Shown piece by piece: positions 1-22,192 of a DNA stretch of 64,000 bases. The number at the start of each line of letters is the position of its first letter. Position 1 is the first letter of the stretch. The stretch lies in NCBI GenBank assembly GCA_037951165.1, contig JBBDHG010000009.1:5731001-5795000 (forward strand). The letters are read 5' to 3'. The DNA comes from Lophius americanus. Lineage: Eukaryota; Chordata; Actinopteri; Lophiiformes; Lophiidae. Under the pieces are notes generated by a model, which saw only the letters and a program-made list of their open reading frames with translations, did not search any database and was not told where the DNA came from. Position numbers and translations under genes: made by a program.

Positions 1-2587
1 CATCCATCCTCCTTAGTCCTCTTATTGGCAAATCCTGAGTGAAACTGTAAGCCCCTCATCCAACCGCCATAACTGCAAGACTGGACCAACTGCAATTTGG
101 GTTCACAGACAACAGTGCATATATTTCGTGTACATCTCTCTCTCTTTATTATCATAATTTTTGGTGTATTTCAGGTAATGCTTCATGCATTAACATTTCA
201 CATTTTTCTTACTATGTTTAATATTAGCTTTTCAATAATAAGGTTAACTATGATTATTATGCTTTTCAGTTGAATTAAAAAAGCTTAAAACGATGACATG
301 CTACATATGCAGCACATGCATATCACACTTTATCAGTATGTTCCAGAACAGCATATTTTTGAAATTACAGCAGAAGTATAAAAGTCTCTGTCTGAATTTC
401 TGTTACAATATCGCATGTGAAAATAGAGAATTCTACTAACTAAGTAAGTAAGTAAATAAGTAATTGTCTTATAATCCTGAAAGCTTTTATATCAACTCAG
501 TCATAGCTGTGTTACCAACTTATCACTTATCATAGCAGGAAAATGCAAGAGGATTTCCTACGGATGCCAAACGAAATATGTATCTAATCTGTTTGTCAGA
601 AACTATTTAAAGTAATGCTTTGATTAGTTTCCACACATAAATATGTCAGCAACTACTACAGTAACAACTAAATTAACAGAAATATTAGGTTTGAATCAAC
701 TCAATAGCAAAAACTTCACACAATATTACGTAAAACATTCTACTATTATCATATCTAGGATCTGAATTTAATTTACTTGTTTGTTTCTGCAGAATGGAGA
801 CTCGTGGTATTTTCTAGTTACCACGAGTCTGAGTTACATATTTGTGGTCCAGATCATTGATAAGATCTAGAAATTTGACACAGTCAACCATCCTGTATGG
901 CTAACTGATTGAGTTCTGTTCACGTGGTGAGTTGGATTTATCCTTTCTGCAAAACTATCCCATTAGAGCTACCATGTTTAACACTTGTTAATGTTCTTTT
1001 ACGATGACGACAGAGAACGTTTTTCAGGTGATTATGATGGTCAGCACATGACCTCTTTCCGCTTACAATTAATGGCCATGTTTTCGTCAGCTGTACCATC
1101 CTAAACCAAAATGTGCCATACACAGAGTAAAATAAAGGGTGGAACCCTTTGTCAACCATTCTGTTGTTTCTTTTCATTTTGATGCATGAATGAATGAATG
1201 TAGGTCTTCACGGAAAAATGGAAACCATTGAGGCATGACTGGTGGGGTAAATCCAAAAGTTACTGAGTTGAGTGTTGACGAAATTTTCTAAAAGCACCGG
1301 GTTTCATGAATGACTAATCAATACATAATCACCCTCATGTCGTTCAGATATATGCAGTGTTTCCGTCAAACCCTAGTGGACTTGCTTTCATTTACATGCT
1401 CTAAAGGAAGAGGGGAGTGGGCTTGGTAAGTGTCTGTGAGTGCACGTATTCTCTGCATATGTTTAGATTTGAAAGTGTGGCAGGTGAGTCAAATTTGTAT
1501 GAAACTTGATTACTGCACAAATCCGATTTCACAGGGCCAGCTACCCAACACAGATGTCAGCTTTTCGTGTGTCTAAAGATAACCAGATAGACCGTTAATA
1601 TTCTATACGTGAAGCGGCAATCTCCCCCTCTTCTCCACTTCAATTAATTGCTTAATATGTCAAAGCCCTCTTCTCCAGCATCACCTACTTGATCAGTTGT
1701 TCCCTCTCATCCGATGGCCATTTAATTCTTTTGTCTCCATTTTTACCCTCTTCAGCCACACCTTTCGTTTTCAGCCCTACCTCCTTTATTCTCCACCCTT
1801 CCCCCATACATTGTAACACATCTATCTTTATATGGCATTCCCTCTTTTTCACCCCTCCCACTGTTCCCTCTGTCCATACCCTCACTCTCTCTCTTTCAGC
1901 CGCCCCCCCCCTTATTTCAATAATGTAGGTATACCATTGCCTTGTGTGGGCGTGTGTGAGGAGGGTCGTGTGTGTGTGTGTCTGTGTGTGTGTGTATGAG
2001 TGTATGTGTGTGGAGGGGGGTGGCGTGTTGTCGTACTGGCAGATTTAATGAGTTCCTGTGGGGATCGGACCCGAGCCATCAAAAGCAGCCTCTGTTAAGC
2101 AGCCATGCCTTCGCTAATGATAGCAGCTTTGCTTCATACGCAGCCAGCATATGAAGATAGGAGCAGCTATAAAAGAAGGGTCTGTGAGATGACTGTGTCG
2201 GCAAATATCTGTGATTCCTCATTTGATTAAGGAGTTGGTGGAGAGATACAATAGGAAAATCTGACATGACTATGGATGATCTTCTTTCCCCTGCTGGTCT
2301 GTCATCTGTGCAGTTTTAGACAAATAAAGTGAGCTGACGATGGGGGATGTAGGATTTCAGTAATGAAAACATTTGGTTACAGCTTTGAAAACACAAGAAG
2401 AAAAGAGGATACTAAAACATGGGGGTTGACAGGGAAAGAAGATATTTGATTGATTGTGAGGTATAATTGTGGTTCCTGTTGTGAAGTGAGTTGTTATTGC
2501 TTTATTTATTTATTTATTTTTTTCTCGCCATTGTCGCCAAGTGCTTGCTCAAGGAAGAATTTGTTGGGTCCTGAAGATAATTATATA

Positions 2588-2688
2588 AAGAGTTTGTTCT
2601 AGACCTGCTCTTTCTGGAAAGCACCTTGAGGCAACCGTTGTTGTGAATTTGCGCTATATAAACAAAGATTGATTGATAAAGATTGATT
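2588..2688 (+). repeat. LINE/SINE-like 3' tail (L2-type)
   Basis: Contains the sequence cttgaggcaaccgttgttg followed by a GCGCTATATAAA-like stretch and a short GATTGATT repeat. This closely resembles the conserved 3' tail of L2-clade LINEs and derived SINEs in fish genomes. Only the tail is visible and no reverse transcriptase ORF adjoins it, so it is a 5'-truncated insertion. The family assignment is from memory. Confidence 0.55.
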
Positions 2689-5600
2689 ATTGTTTGTTAT
2701 GAGTTGATTCATATTCCACCAAACTAAGTCCCTCTCCAGATATTAATCAGATGAATGGGATTCACCCATTTCATTCCTATAACAACCATTCCCCAGCATA
2801 ATAGGCAGGCTGTTAGCACATAATTAGAGTGGGATTGGTCACAACTCAGAGACCTATGCAGTCTACAAAACTAGCCTCAGGATTCCCAGAGGCTGCCTCA
2901 TTATGGGCTGCCTCATTATGAACACAAAGAGTTGGGGAAAACAAAGGGAAACCTAAGATGATGAAGAGGGACGAGCAAGTGTAGTATGGTTTAATCACGC
3001 ATTGTCAGGATGCTGATGTACCCTGACTGTAAAACAGAACTGCTAAAGTGGGGTGAAACTACTCAAAGTAATGTTTCTCAGCTGTTAGATGCAATATATA
3101 AATCATCTTTCCAAATGCTGCTTGCAATGGACAGCAACAAGAATGATTATTTGTCGTACGAAAACACAGATACAAATTTGAGCATTTGTTCCAATGGCCA
3201 ATACATTAACTTTTTGCAGCTGTTGATCATTTTTACATGCAAATTATATGAAAGTGAAATTATATTTATGGCGGCTCACGGTAGCTTCAATGCTGCAAAA
3301 GATTCTGGCTATCATTTGGATAAACAAGGCTCATTTGTAGTAAAAAGCTTCTTCAGCACTACAGCTCAGCTCAGTTTGAGCTGAGGACAGAGGCTGTGTC
3401 TCTGACCATGGTACTGAATGCCTGCCCGCTACCCTATAATTTATTTAATATGTTAACTCTTCAAGATTAGAGTCCCTGAATGTAGTCAAGGTAGTGCTTA
3501 ATAATCCCCTGTAACAAATCAGGTACTGAACATTTCAGTAGGATCTAATGCAGTAAGCAGCATAGCAATAGTAGCATAGCAGTAGTAGCATAGTAATAGA
3601 ATAGTAATATAGCTTATCATATTGTCATTTGATAAGCATTTATATCAATGTAAGCTATTCCCACAATAAATAGAATTTTCAACCATTTAAGCACAAAAGC
3701 ATTAAGAACAGTTTTCAATAGCAAGATCATGATTCATTATGTTGATTAAAGAAATTAAAGTTATGGATGCTTGTATCTGGCCTGATGCTGTGGGGATTCT
3801 GTACTCATATGGGCAAAATACTTCTACAACTTGCTTTTATTACTGTTAATATTTTGTTTGCTCTGCTCCATTAAAGCTGCACAAACACAAAGTAATACAT
3901 CAAAAATTAACTCATGCAATCCTTTCAAACAGAATATGATCACATTTTCTGGCATTATCAATTTGTTATCTCCACTCCATACATCAATTACTGAATCTAT
4001 TTTGTCCTGAAAAGTGAATGAGAGCACATAATTATCAAAAATCTGCTTCATCAAATGAGACACTTTTTTAGCCTCTGCCATTCTTCGGTCAGATTCAACA
4101 CATCGCAAGGTTCAACCTTCACACAAACGGTGGGCACATGTGCACATATATTATTTTCAAAGGTTAATATTAGCAGATCACAGGCTCATAAGGAAAAGAA
4201 AAAGTTCTGAAATATAAAAAGAACATTAGTCTCTAAGAGATGATCTGACAGAGACTGCATCTTAGTTGTTTGAGAAAGATATTTTTGCAATGTGGTTATA
4301 CAGAAATTTGAGTAGGAGGGTTTTTGCTCGCTCTATTCATAAAAGTCACTGAGGCACTCTCAGAGGGTATTCTAGATTTGGTGAGATATGGAAGAACAGT
4401 AAATGACACTGCTGGTGAATTGATCCAGAGGAGCATGGCGGTCGACATATTCACTATCACTATCTATCACTGGATGCATTCATCCTGACATCCATCTAGG
4501 GATACAGAGCTGAGAGGTGCAGAGTGACAAAGTGTCCCTTCTTCAGATGCTGGAATTTATCTCCCACTTCCTATGCACAGCACAACCTACAGTGTTTGTT
4601 CAAAGTTACATTGGAGGTTGGGGGAGCTTTTTCACAGCTCCTAGGCAGCCAGTATGTGTGAGTCCACTACTTCCCACTGCATGGCAAGTGGCTGTGAGGC
4701 CCAAAGGGGCCTGATGTATCCGGAGCTTGGCCGAGCTCCAGTTGTCTTTACCTCACAGTATATTGTGATACTCCAGTCATGAGAACGGGCATCGGGCCCC
4801 TCTAGAGACCAGTGGGAACTTGTATTCTCATTTACATCTACCTCTCTGCTGTTGCATAAATCTCCCAACAACCTGTAATAATCAAGAGTAACAATGCAAC
4901 CAGTCACTCATGCAAAGCTTTTAAATATTACATGAGGACTTGCAGCGGGGTGTAGAATGGAATTATATGGAAGTGTGTTAAAGAAGCACCAGTTGCTCAT
5001 TATTAAAAATGGACAGTGAAGTCATGCTATTCAAATATGTCCCGTGAGATTTTGGAGTATAAATTATAAACAATTATAAATTATAAATTGCATAAACTTA
5101 TAATTTATGCAATCAATTGGATCTGTGGTGTTTTAATGATTAAGATAGGATGCAAACATCCCTTAGTTAATCCGTTAAAAGCCATTCGCTGTTTTATATG
5201 GTTTGTTTGCATGCTGTGTGTGTGTGTGTGTGTGTGTGTGGCTGTTAACTTTTTCTTTCCCCTTCATCCTTTTCTCTTTAAGCCAAAGTGTTGCTAGGAC
5301 AACCCTCTGTAGTCCGTACTGCATCGCAGCAGTACTCAATACCAGCACTCAGGGAACCCGCTTGGACTGGGAAGGCAGCATAAAATCGGGATAATCGCTG
5401 TCGATTATCAGTCACAATGGATACAATTCTGAAAGATTCATTCATCCTAGTAAAAAAAAGACTGTGGAGGGCGAAAGAAAAAGGGGTGCCTTGGGCCCAC
5501 AACTGCTCTCCCACGGTGGGCACAGGCATGACATCAGCGGCCAGAAAGATCTAGCATTCGGGACATCTTCCCCCACTATACCCTAATACCCCATTCCATT

Positions 5601-6810
5601 TGAACCCCCCCCCGTTCTCTTCTCGGCCCTGCCAGCTTGGATGTAGCACTTGGCCGGGCGAGTTGGGGCCACTGACACTGTTTGCGTGTGAAACAAAGCC
5701 CCTCAGAAGGAAGAGAGAGGAAGCAGAGAGCTTCACATGGTACCAGCCAAAATCAGGGATGGCTGCCTCGGCCTTCCCCTCACAGGCCCCTCTTGAGGCT
5801 GAGAGGAGCTGAAGTGATCCCAGTACCCCCCTTTTTTCCCCTAATGTCCCTCTTACCCCCTCTCTAACCCCTTCATCTATGTCCTACTCTCTCACTCTAT
5901 CCCAAAAATGTTCACTCTTTCCTTGGAGAGCTCTTTGAAAGAAGATGGGATTTAGGGGATTTATGATGACTGATTTCTCATGACAAAACCTTGATGGGAT
6001 TCCTTTGGCCTTTGTTGTGCATTTGGCCATTTGTTTTCAGAGGAAAGAGCTTTCCAACACATTTCCCGGATGAGAACAATTAATATTGCTCAATACAAAG
6101 TGAAGTCCCATGCTGATGGGAGACTAGAGGGAAAGCAGCATGACACCATCCTCAGATGAATCACATTGGTCACTTGTGCTTTGGAATTCAGACCTTTGCA
6201 GTATATACATCTATGTTAGACTGTATCTGAAAGTATGTGAAACTTATTTTCACCACGTCTTAAAAGATAATACTTTCAGAAAAAATGTTTCTTTTGTTTA
6301 CCAACATTTTTGGGTCACATTATTTGTCATAGAGAGTATAACAATTTTGAGTAGAGAGCTTGTGTGACAGTCATCTACAGAATAGAGCGCACAGGAGATC
6401 TCATGATGTATGCCGCTGGACTGTTGCGACATAATATGTTGTAGCGTAATGGCAGAGAGAAGTAAACATTAACCTCTCTTCTGCTGTCCATTAGGACGAC
6501 CTCAAAGCCCCGAAACCGCTGCATTATGGATATTAAATCCCCCATTCCCCCATTCCTCCTTATATTCCTTCATCAGGAAAAAGAAGTACTTACAAAGCAT
6601 CACTATCGGCATTTTGCCATTAGCAGGCATCATCATGCTCATCTTCAGCAGCTTGGACTTTGCCTCCCCGTCCCTTTGAGCTGGATGCATCACATTGCAT
6701 GTTCTCTGGGGATTAAAGTATCCAGGGAAGGGAGGGTCCCTGACTGATTTGACTCTTAAGCCCAGATATAGGCTCTCCCTCCATTTATTTATTTGTTGTT
6801 TTCTTGTTGG

Positions 6811-6822
6811 TATGTGTGTGTG

Positions 6823-6906
<84 letters not shown>
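6811..6906. repeat. (TG)n microsatellite, about 96 bp
   Basis: Nearly pure TG dinucleotide run with a few TGAG interruptions at its left end; more than 35 uninterrupted TG units follow position 6830. It lies in the presumed first intron of slc1a2. A long His-Thr reading frame on the minus strand (6502-7002) is only the translation of this repeat. Confidence 0.95.
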
Positions 6907-6907
<1 letters not shown>

Positions 6908-7668
6908 ATGTGTATCCTGGTGTTTAGCTGACTGTGGGTGGTGATGGTGGTGGAGTTAGGGGGTGGGGGCTGAGGGGGTTCCAGACTTCCGGATGGGGCC
7001 ATCCAGGTTGCCGTGGCTGTGACTGGGGCTGCCGTCTCGGCTCGCTCATCTCTGGATGCATTGGAAGAGTTGGTTGACGGCTGAGAGCTGCTAGCTTACA
7101 GCTGAGCTCTGGTGTTTTACAGTCACAGGCAGTACCTGGGACCTAATCCGACCAGATCAGGCAACGTTCCTCGAAGGAACCAATGGGATCCTACTAACAA
7201 TTTCTTGTGTTGATTCTCTTTAAAATACCAAAGGACTGGAGATTTGACCTCGGTGAATGCCTATAGCCCTTAACCTCAATCCCAAATGAAATGAAGTAAG
7301 TACAATGCATAGCATTTACATTTATTGGAAATCTACATTTACGTCCTTTTACTTTCTGCCATTGAATTATTCGGTAATATTCTGGCAATTTATTTTTAAG
7401 TCAGAGTTTAATATTTGCATCGGTACAAAATAAGAGTGAGCATCTTTAAAGAACATAAAAATAATTATAATTATATATTTTTGTTGGGCTGAAACTAGGT
7501 GTTATTTGATTAAGACATTATTTAGTTATTCATGGTTTTATAGTTCTGTAAAGCAATTAATCTGACTAAGCCCCTTGGCCAAGATTAGCTTCTTCATGAG
7601 GAGATCCCATTAGAGGCTGCACAGAAAGAAAATTGAAAAAAACGTGTGTGTTACTGTGTTTGTGTGCG

Positions 7669-7704
<36 letters not shown>

Positions 7705-8635
7705 AGTGTGTGTGCACACATTTGTGTGCGTGGGTGTTTGTGTGATGTATTTGAATTCAATGAGTTGTGACTTAAAAGGTTTTGTTGGACATACAGTCGT
7801 TGAAACAACTTATTGGCTTTTATTGGATTCATCATTTTTTAAAGAAGCATGTCAGATCCATTTAAATAAATGGATGCCGGAAACCTAAACAGGCTTTTCA
7901 GATCTATTCTTTGGGGCAGACAAAATGAATTCATATGATGGGATAATACAACGATGAAGTTAAGTTATAATAGAAATATTTTGTAAAATTAAAAAACACT
8001 GCTGTACCATATTAGTTCGCTATGGTTGATTACTCTTTGTTACAAATTGTCATCTTCATCACTGGGCCACACAAACCTGATCACTCATCCGTCTCTGACT
8101 TGTTGAGAGAATTGCTAATATCCAACTTCGGTGACGTCAAGCGTCTCCTTCCTCTCTGTCTCTCTGTGCTAAAAAATAATGAAGCCGAGAGAAGAGAGAA
8201 AATTCAATTAGCAGCAAAAATCACTCTTGTGAAATGGGAAACATGAAAATCTACATTTTTCGCCACAGTCTTTGTGGGGTTTCTTATTTAACATGGCCTA
8301 TATCATAAGCCTGAAATAACCCAGATGTAGAGACTAATGGTAGCAACTGTTTGCCTCCTGTTTACATGCATTCTCCATGTTTCACACTTCGCTGTGGATT
8401 TAATAAGAGGAGACAGGATCAGTCCATCTGTGTGCCTGGAAGCTGACCATTTGGTCTTCCTATAACCAAACTCACAATGCATTAATGCTCAAAGCTGGGG
8501 GAGGTGTGTGAAAATGTGTGAGCCTCTGTATGTGCTGTGGAAATATTAGTGACCACTCAGACAACAAAAACAACACCATAGAGACTGATCGGAGGGAAGT
8601 TGCCTCTTTATCTGATGTGAGTTCCCCATCCTGCC

Positions 8636-8686
8636 TTTGATCATGCTTGACATGATCAAAGCACATATAAGAAATATATGTGCTTT
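8636..8686. repeat. Twin perfect hairpins
   Basis: Two perfect inverted repeats share three bases. The first has 10-bp arms, TTTGATCATG (8636-8645) and its complement (8651-8660), with a 5-base loop. The second has 12-bp arms, AAAGCACATATA (8658-8669) and its complement (8675-8686), with a 5-base loop. Because the arms share 8658-8660, only one stem can form fully at a time. No function is evident. Confidence 0.8.
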
Positions 8687-10209
8687 GACTTCATGACGGG
8701 CTAAGAAGGAGGGTATCAATACAAACAAAAAAGAAAACAAAAAACTTCACCGTGGCCTCCCTTTGTGGGTTTTGAGGAATGAACCCTTGGGATAAGGTGA
8801 ATGGTCACTTTATTCCTTTCTGTGCTGTCCTCAGAACAAAGATTTTGGTTGGCCTACTGGTGATGAATAGCAACAGAGAGACGTTTCTGTTTATTCAAGG
8901 ACTGAATATGTCAAACCCAATAAGAACAGTTTGATAGATTATCCCTATAAATTGTTGAGGAGATGATGTATATTAAACCACTTTGATTGTCTTTACTTCT
9001 CATTCTGTCACTTTCTCTGACAGAACTATTGACAGCCTGTCTCACTGGTGTGTGACAGGCACAGCTGGCTCTCTTCTCACCAATAAACTCATTCTAACCT
9101 CCCCGGGATAGCAGGAAGCTGCTCTGTGCTGACTGCAGAAGAAAAATTAATTAGACTGTGTTTCAGCCCTGTTCTCCTATACAATTGTATCTGTGCTCCT
9201 GTGTGGTTCAACACTTAGAGTCACGCAGTCATTGCTGAGAGAGTTAATGTATAAGTGGATGGATGTCTTAACAGGTAATATGATTCCTCTGACTCGCTGC
9301 ACTTCATCAAACTTTTACTGTTATGTGAGGATGTTACCTAACTCTCGCAATTCTCTGGTAAACTACCTCATATTCACTGGCCACCTTGTATTTATGTATG
9401 GCATTTTCGATCTAAAAAGATATTTCACAGATATGGCTTGATCGGTGTATCCTAATGCCCTATCCTTCGTTTCTGCAGCCTTTTTGTTTCTACGGTTCTA
9501 CAGCATTGTAAATAGTTTGGTGCCAAAGAGTGTGATCGTTCAATTATTCTGCCGTGGTTTTGGTATTTATGGTGGTCTGCTTCCTTTTTGGTAAAAATGT
9601 TCTTTAGTCAGTGGTGAGTTAGCTCTAGGGGACCTGAATTCATTTTGCACATATGGTTTCAAACCTGCATTCTGAGTAAAACCTGCTTTATTATACATTG
9701 CATGAAACTAACATTTATGTAATACCATTGAATTGATAATTTGTGATTCAGTCATAAGGGTCAAATTAGACCAATGCCAATAAATTCGAATTAAAATGCC
9801 AGTTATTATTTATTACAATTCAGATTAAGGTATTAATAAAAAAGCTGTAAAAATGGTGTACTTACTAAATTTACATATTTCCAGTCTTTCCTAAGCTGAC
9901 TTGCTGCGACTCTGAAGTATCATTCAAAGGACTGCCAGCTTTTAGTCATCATCCATCTGCTGGATGCTATAGCAACCAGGGACAGTGTTGGAGTTAACAG
10001 CTTGACGTAAATGCTTAGGATTTTACTGCTTTATGGTTTTCTATAACCAGGTCTATGGGGTTTGAGTTAGGGACGTTTTTTTATTGTACAGTTTTTTTTC
10101 TTTGACTACACATGCCAGAACATGACACACAATGTATTGTGGTTTTGCCGGATGGTTTAGATTTTGTAAATAGCCTTTTCCTGTTTTATGCTGTTTCTTT
10201 TTGTTTCAG

Positions 10210-19173
<8,964 letters not shown>

Positions 19174-20925
19174 TGGCAGCACAAAGATCCCCTGCTCCTG
19201 GGCTCCACAAGCTGTCCTGTGTGGTGATAAGAAAGAATGAATGAACAAAAATCACATGAACAGAGTACTAATTGTTTTTTCATGTAGCTAGGTTTTCTTT
19301 CTTTTTTTTGTCCCTTTTAAGAGTTGTTCTATCTGACTGATATATTATACTAATTAACCTAACCGTGAAATGATAACTGAGGTTTACCTTTACCTTTTAT
19401 ATAGCACAACTGTGTCCTAAATAGCACAAAACGCTTCAAGACTTAGGAAGGAAGGAAAAGTTAGATAAAGGATTCGTAGCGATACATCTTGATTCTACAT
19501 CCATGTGACGAGACGTGAGGCGTTGAATGGCTTGGTGTGAACTGACAGCAGCCTCCAGGTTTCATGCATATATAGATGCAAGTGATAATAAGTTCTAATC
19601 TGCATGAACCTCCACGCTTTACATCACAGTCAGGACCATCAAATTGTTTGCATAAGGCCGCCACTATTCCTTCTCTGCCACAGTCTCTAATCTAAGGACA
19701 TCACTTCACATTCGTTACAATCCGAGGCTCTAAAGTGCAAGTGGGTGCTGACAGTGTTTTCACTAAATTACAAGCTATTCCAGAAGTCCGGCACACAGAG
19801 AAAGGCTTTGGATGCAGCCGAGACGACAGTGGTATTTATAAAACAAATTGTATAACAGAGCCAATATTTTATCGCCTTTTTTGTTTACCTTTTTTTACTC
19901 TGTAGAAAAGGCACCTTTTTTCTTGTGTGTGTGTTAGTGTGTGTGTGTGTGAGAGAGAGAGAGAACTGAGGCTAAGAACATGACCAAGTCAATTATAGGC
20001 TCCAAACAGGGAGAAAATCAATTAACTCACAGAGGCCTTTGAACTGCCTCGTCATTCCACACGAGTTCCACTTTTCTCACAATGTGTTATTAACTGAATA
20101 GCTCAGCAGATGATCATCACATATTACGATGAAGCATCGACATTTAAAGCAAGGAAAACCACTTTGCTCGATGTGGTGGACTTCCACAGTTAACCCTTTC
20201 AATTTGAATGAAATTGATTTCCAAATTGTATGCACAATAAATAAGGAATAATTGACTTATTTGAGTACGTTCCAGCACATCAACAGAGGTTTTACTGAGC
20301 ACAAACAGTGACAGAGCACAAATAAAGCTAATGAGGATCCTTTTCAGTCAGTGAAGTCATGCACATTTGTATCTCATGTTGACACTGATTGTTTCCCCAG
20401 TTTAGAAAAAGATTTAAAACCATAATAAGGGAACAGCGAAAGATACTCAGGCTCCAATGTTTACTCTTTTACAGGGAAAAAATGTAATCCAAACGTAATC
20501 CTGTTTACTTGCTCGCTAGAGCTTCAAGAAAATGGCCTCTTTAAAGCATAACGCTACATACTTGGACTCAGAAAGTCGTGGCCAGAGTGCAAAGAGTCAT
20601 TTAATGTGAACTATAAGAAGCACAGAAATATATTTACCACAACATTCCAGCAGTTGAAAGATCTTCAACCTGTGAACTTCCTGAAAGCACAGTACGCAAT
20701 TAGCAGATGTTAAGGAATATATATCAATGCACTTGGCTGTCAGATGGTTTGGTGTCTTGCACAGAGTCAGACCTACAAAGGTAAAACAACAATACATTTT
20801 AGCCATCAGAGCTCAAGACTGTTTCAACAAATCCTAGATGCTGCAGCTGTGTGTCCATTTCGGTGAGAAGACTCAGTACAGAACAATGCACACTTCACAT
20901 CCACTATGGCAGAATGCGCCCCACT

Positions 20926-21006
20926 AACCCACTATTGAAATATATACTTCCTCTAAGTAAAACATAACCCACTATTTAAATATATACTTCCTCTAAGAAA
21001 AAACAT
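20926..21006. repeat. Tandem duplication of an approximately 40-bp unit
   Basis: Unit 1 (20926-20965) and unit 2 (20966-21006) differ at only a few positions. Both begin aacccactatt, contain aaatatatacttcctctaag and end aaacat. It lies in the likely 3' UTR or downstream region of slc1a2. The high similarity suggests a recent slippage or duplication event. Confidence 0.85.
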
Positions 21007-22160
21007 GCAGCTTTAAAATATCTGCACGGAAGCAGACCAATTTGGACTTCTGGCTGCTAATAATGTTTGTAGCTGTTTGATTTAGAGGGGATCCTTTGTG
21101 ATGTGGGTGCAGATTTAGTCTCTCGCCGTCGTGTCCTTTTCTGCTTTCTTCTGTCTGTTCATTTGGGCTTAGTGACGACCATTCCCTGAGATTCTTTGTT
21201 TCAATCCAATGCCAATAAAAGTACCATTAGGACAGTTAATGGACCCACGAAATCTGTTTCACCCACCAATAAGTCTTTCACTTTCACAGAAGCGCGATTC
21301 AACATAAAGTAGAGCAAACCTGATGTACACACTGCACTAAATGCATACACACAAGCATGCACACACAATCTGTCACACACACAGACAGGAAATTTTTTTA
21401 AACATGGAAGGTCAGTGTTCATAACTGTGTTCAGCGAGCTGTAGAGCACGGCACCAGCTTACCTTAAAGGCCCCCACAGTCTGACCTTATGACTTTGTGA
21501 CCTTCAGGAACAGAAACAAAAAAGTATCTCCAGAAAGGAGACAATGCAAACCTTAGTGTCATCGATGGGGATTGGGTGTTGGACCACTATTATGTTCAAA
21601 CTTACAATTTTAGAAGCATGAATAAAATAAAAATGATAATTATTTTTTTGCACCACTATCTTAAAAGCATGATATTTTGAAGTGCCTCCTTGCACTTTGT
21701 GTATATATTGTAGGTAACAGATGTTTTTGTTTATTTCTTTGTCCTTTTTTGGGGCGATGCGAGATGACGGTCTTGGAAATGGTATGTAGTAATAGAGTTT
21801 CACTGCTGTGACATTTTAAATGTATCCCCTAGAACAAAATGCCATAAATGTCCTGATTAAAATTAGATAAGATGAAATGTATAGAGAGGAACTCGTTTGC
21901 TTGTTTTTTTTTACTCTCTAATAGCTGTTAACTAGTTGTTTTACTTACCTGTCATACACCAATATATGAATATCTCTTTTTTAATCTAATGTAAGCGTTC
22001 TGAATGTTTGTTCCATGAAGATATAAGAAGTGTGCATTCATATTCATTGTACATAAATAAATATATAATTGTTCCATTCAGTGGCAATGCAGAGTTTTCC
22101 AGAAATTGCAGTGATCCTGAAGTAAACACAGTTTTTGCATGAAGATGAGAAAGATAGAAT

Positions 22161-22192
<32 letters not shown>

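Larger units (their letters stand above)
1..10209. other. slc1a2 intron 1 or 5' flank, no exon found
   Basis: No coding exon is recognisable. I looked for the short SLC1A2 start exon (an ATG followed by Ala-Ser-Thr-Glu and a donor after two bases of the Gly codon) and did not see it, so it probably lies left of position 1. The stretch holds long TG/CA microsatellites (about 1967-2020, 5215-5240, 6811-6906, 7671-7745), a pyrimidine tract near 1680-1915, a LINE-like 3' tail near 2588-2688, a twin hairpin at 8636-8686, and otherwise AT-rich unique sequence. ORFs here are short and unrecognised. Confidence 0.6.

Noticed and set aside
3010..3384. 124-codon plus-strand ORF
   Set aside because: No recognised domain and no supporting splice or promoter context; isolated in AT-rich non-coding sequence.
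3824..4108. 94-codon minus-strand ORF with a protein-like composition
   Set aside because: Looks somewhat protein-like but matches no family I know; could be an old transposon fragment. Not enough to call a gene.
6502..7002. 166-codon minus-strand ORF with a long His-Thr tract
   Set aside because: It is the translation of the (TG)n microsatellite; no splice context or recognisable domain.
1..10209. Search for the slc1a2 start exon (MASTEG- or MVS-type)
   Set aside because: No ATG with the required residues and donor phase was found; candidates such as ATGGCG at 3269 and 4435 do not fit.
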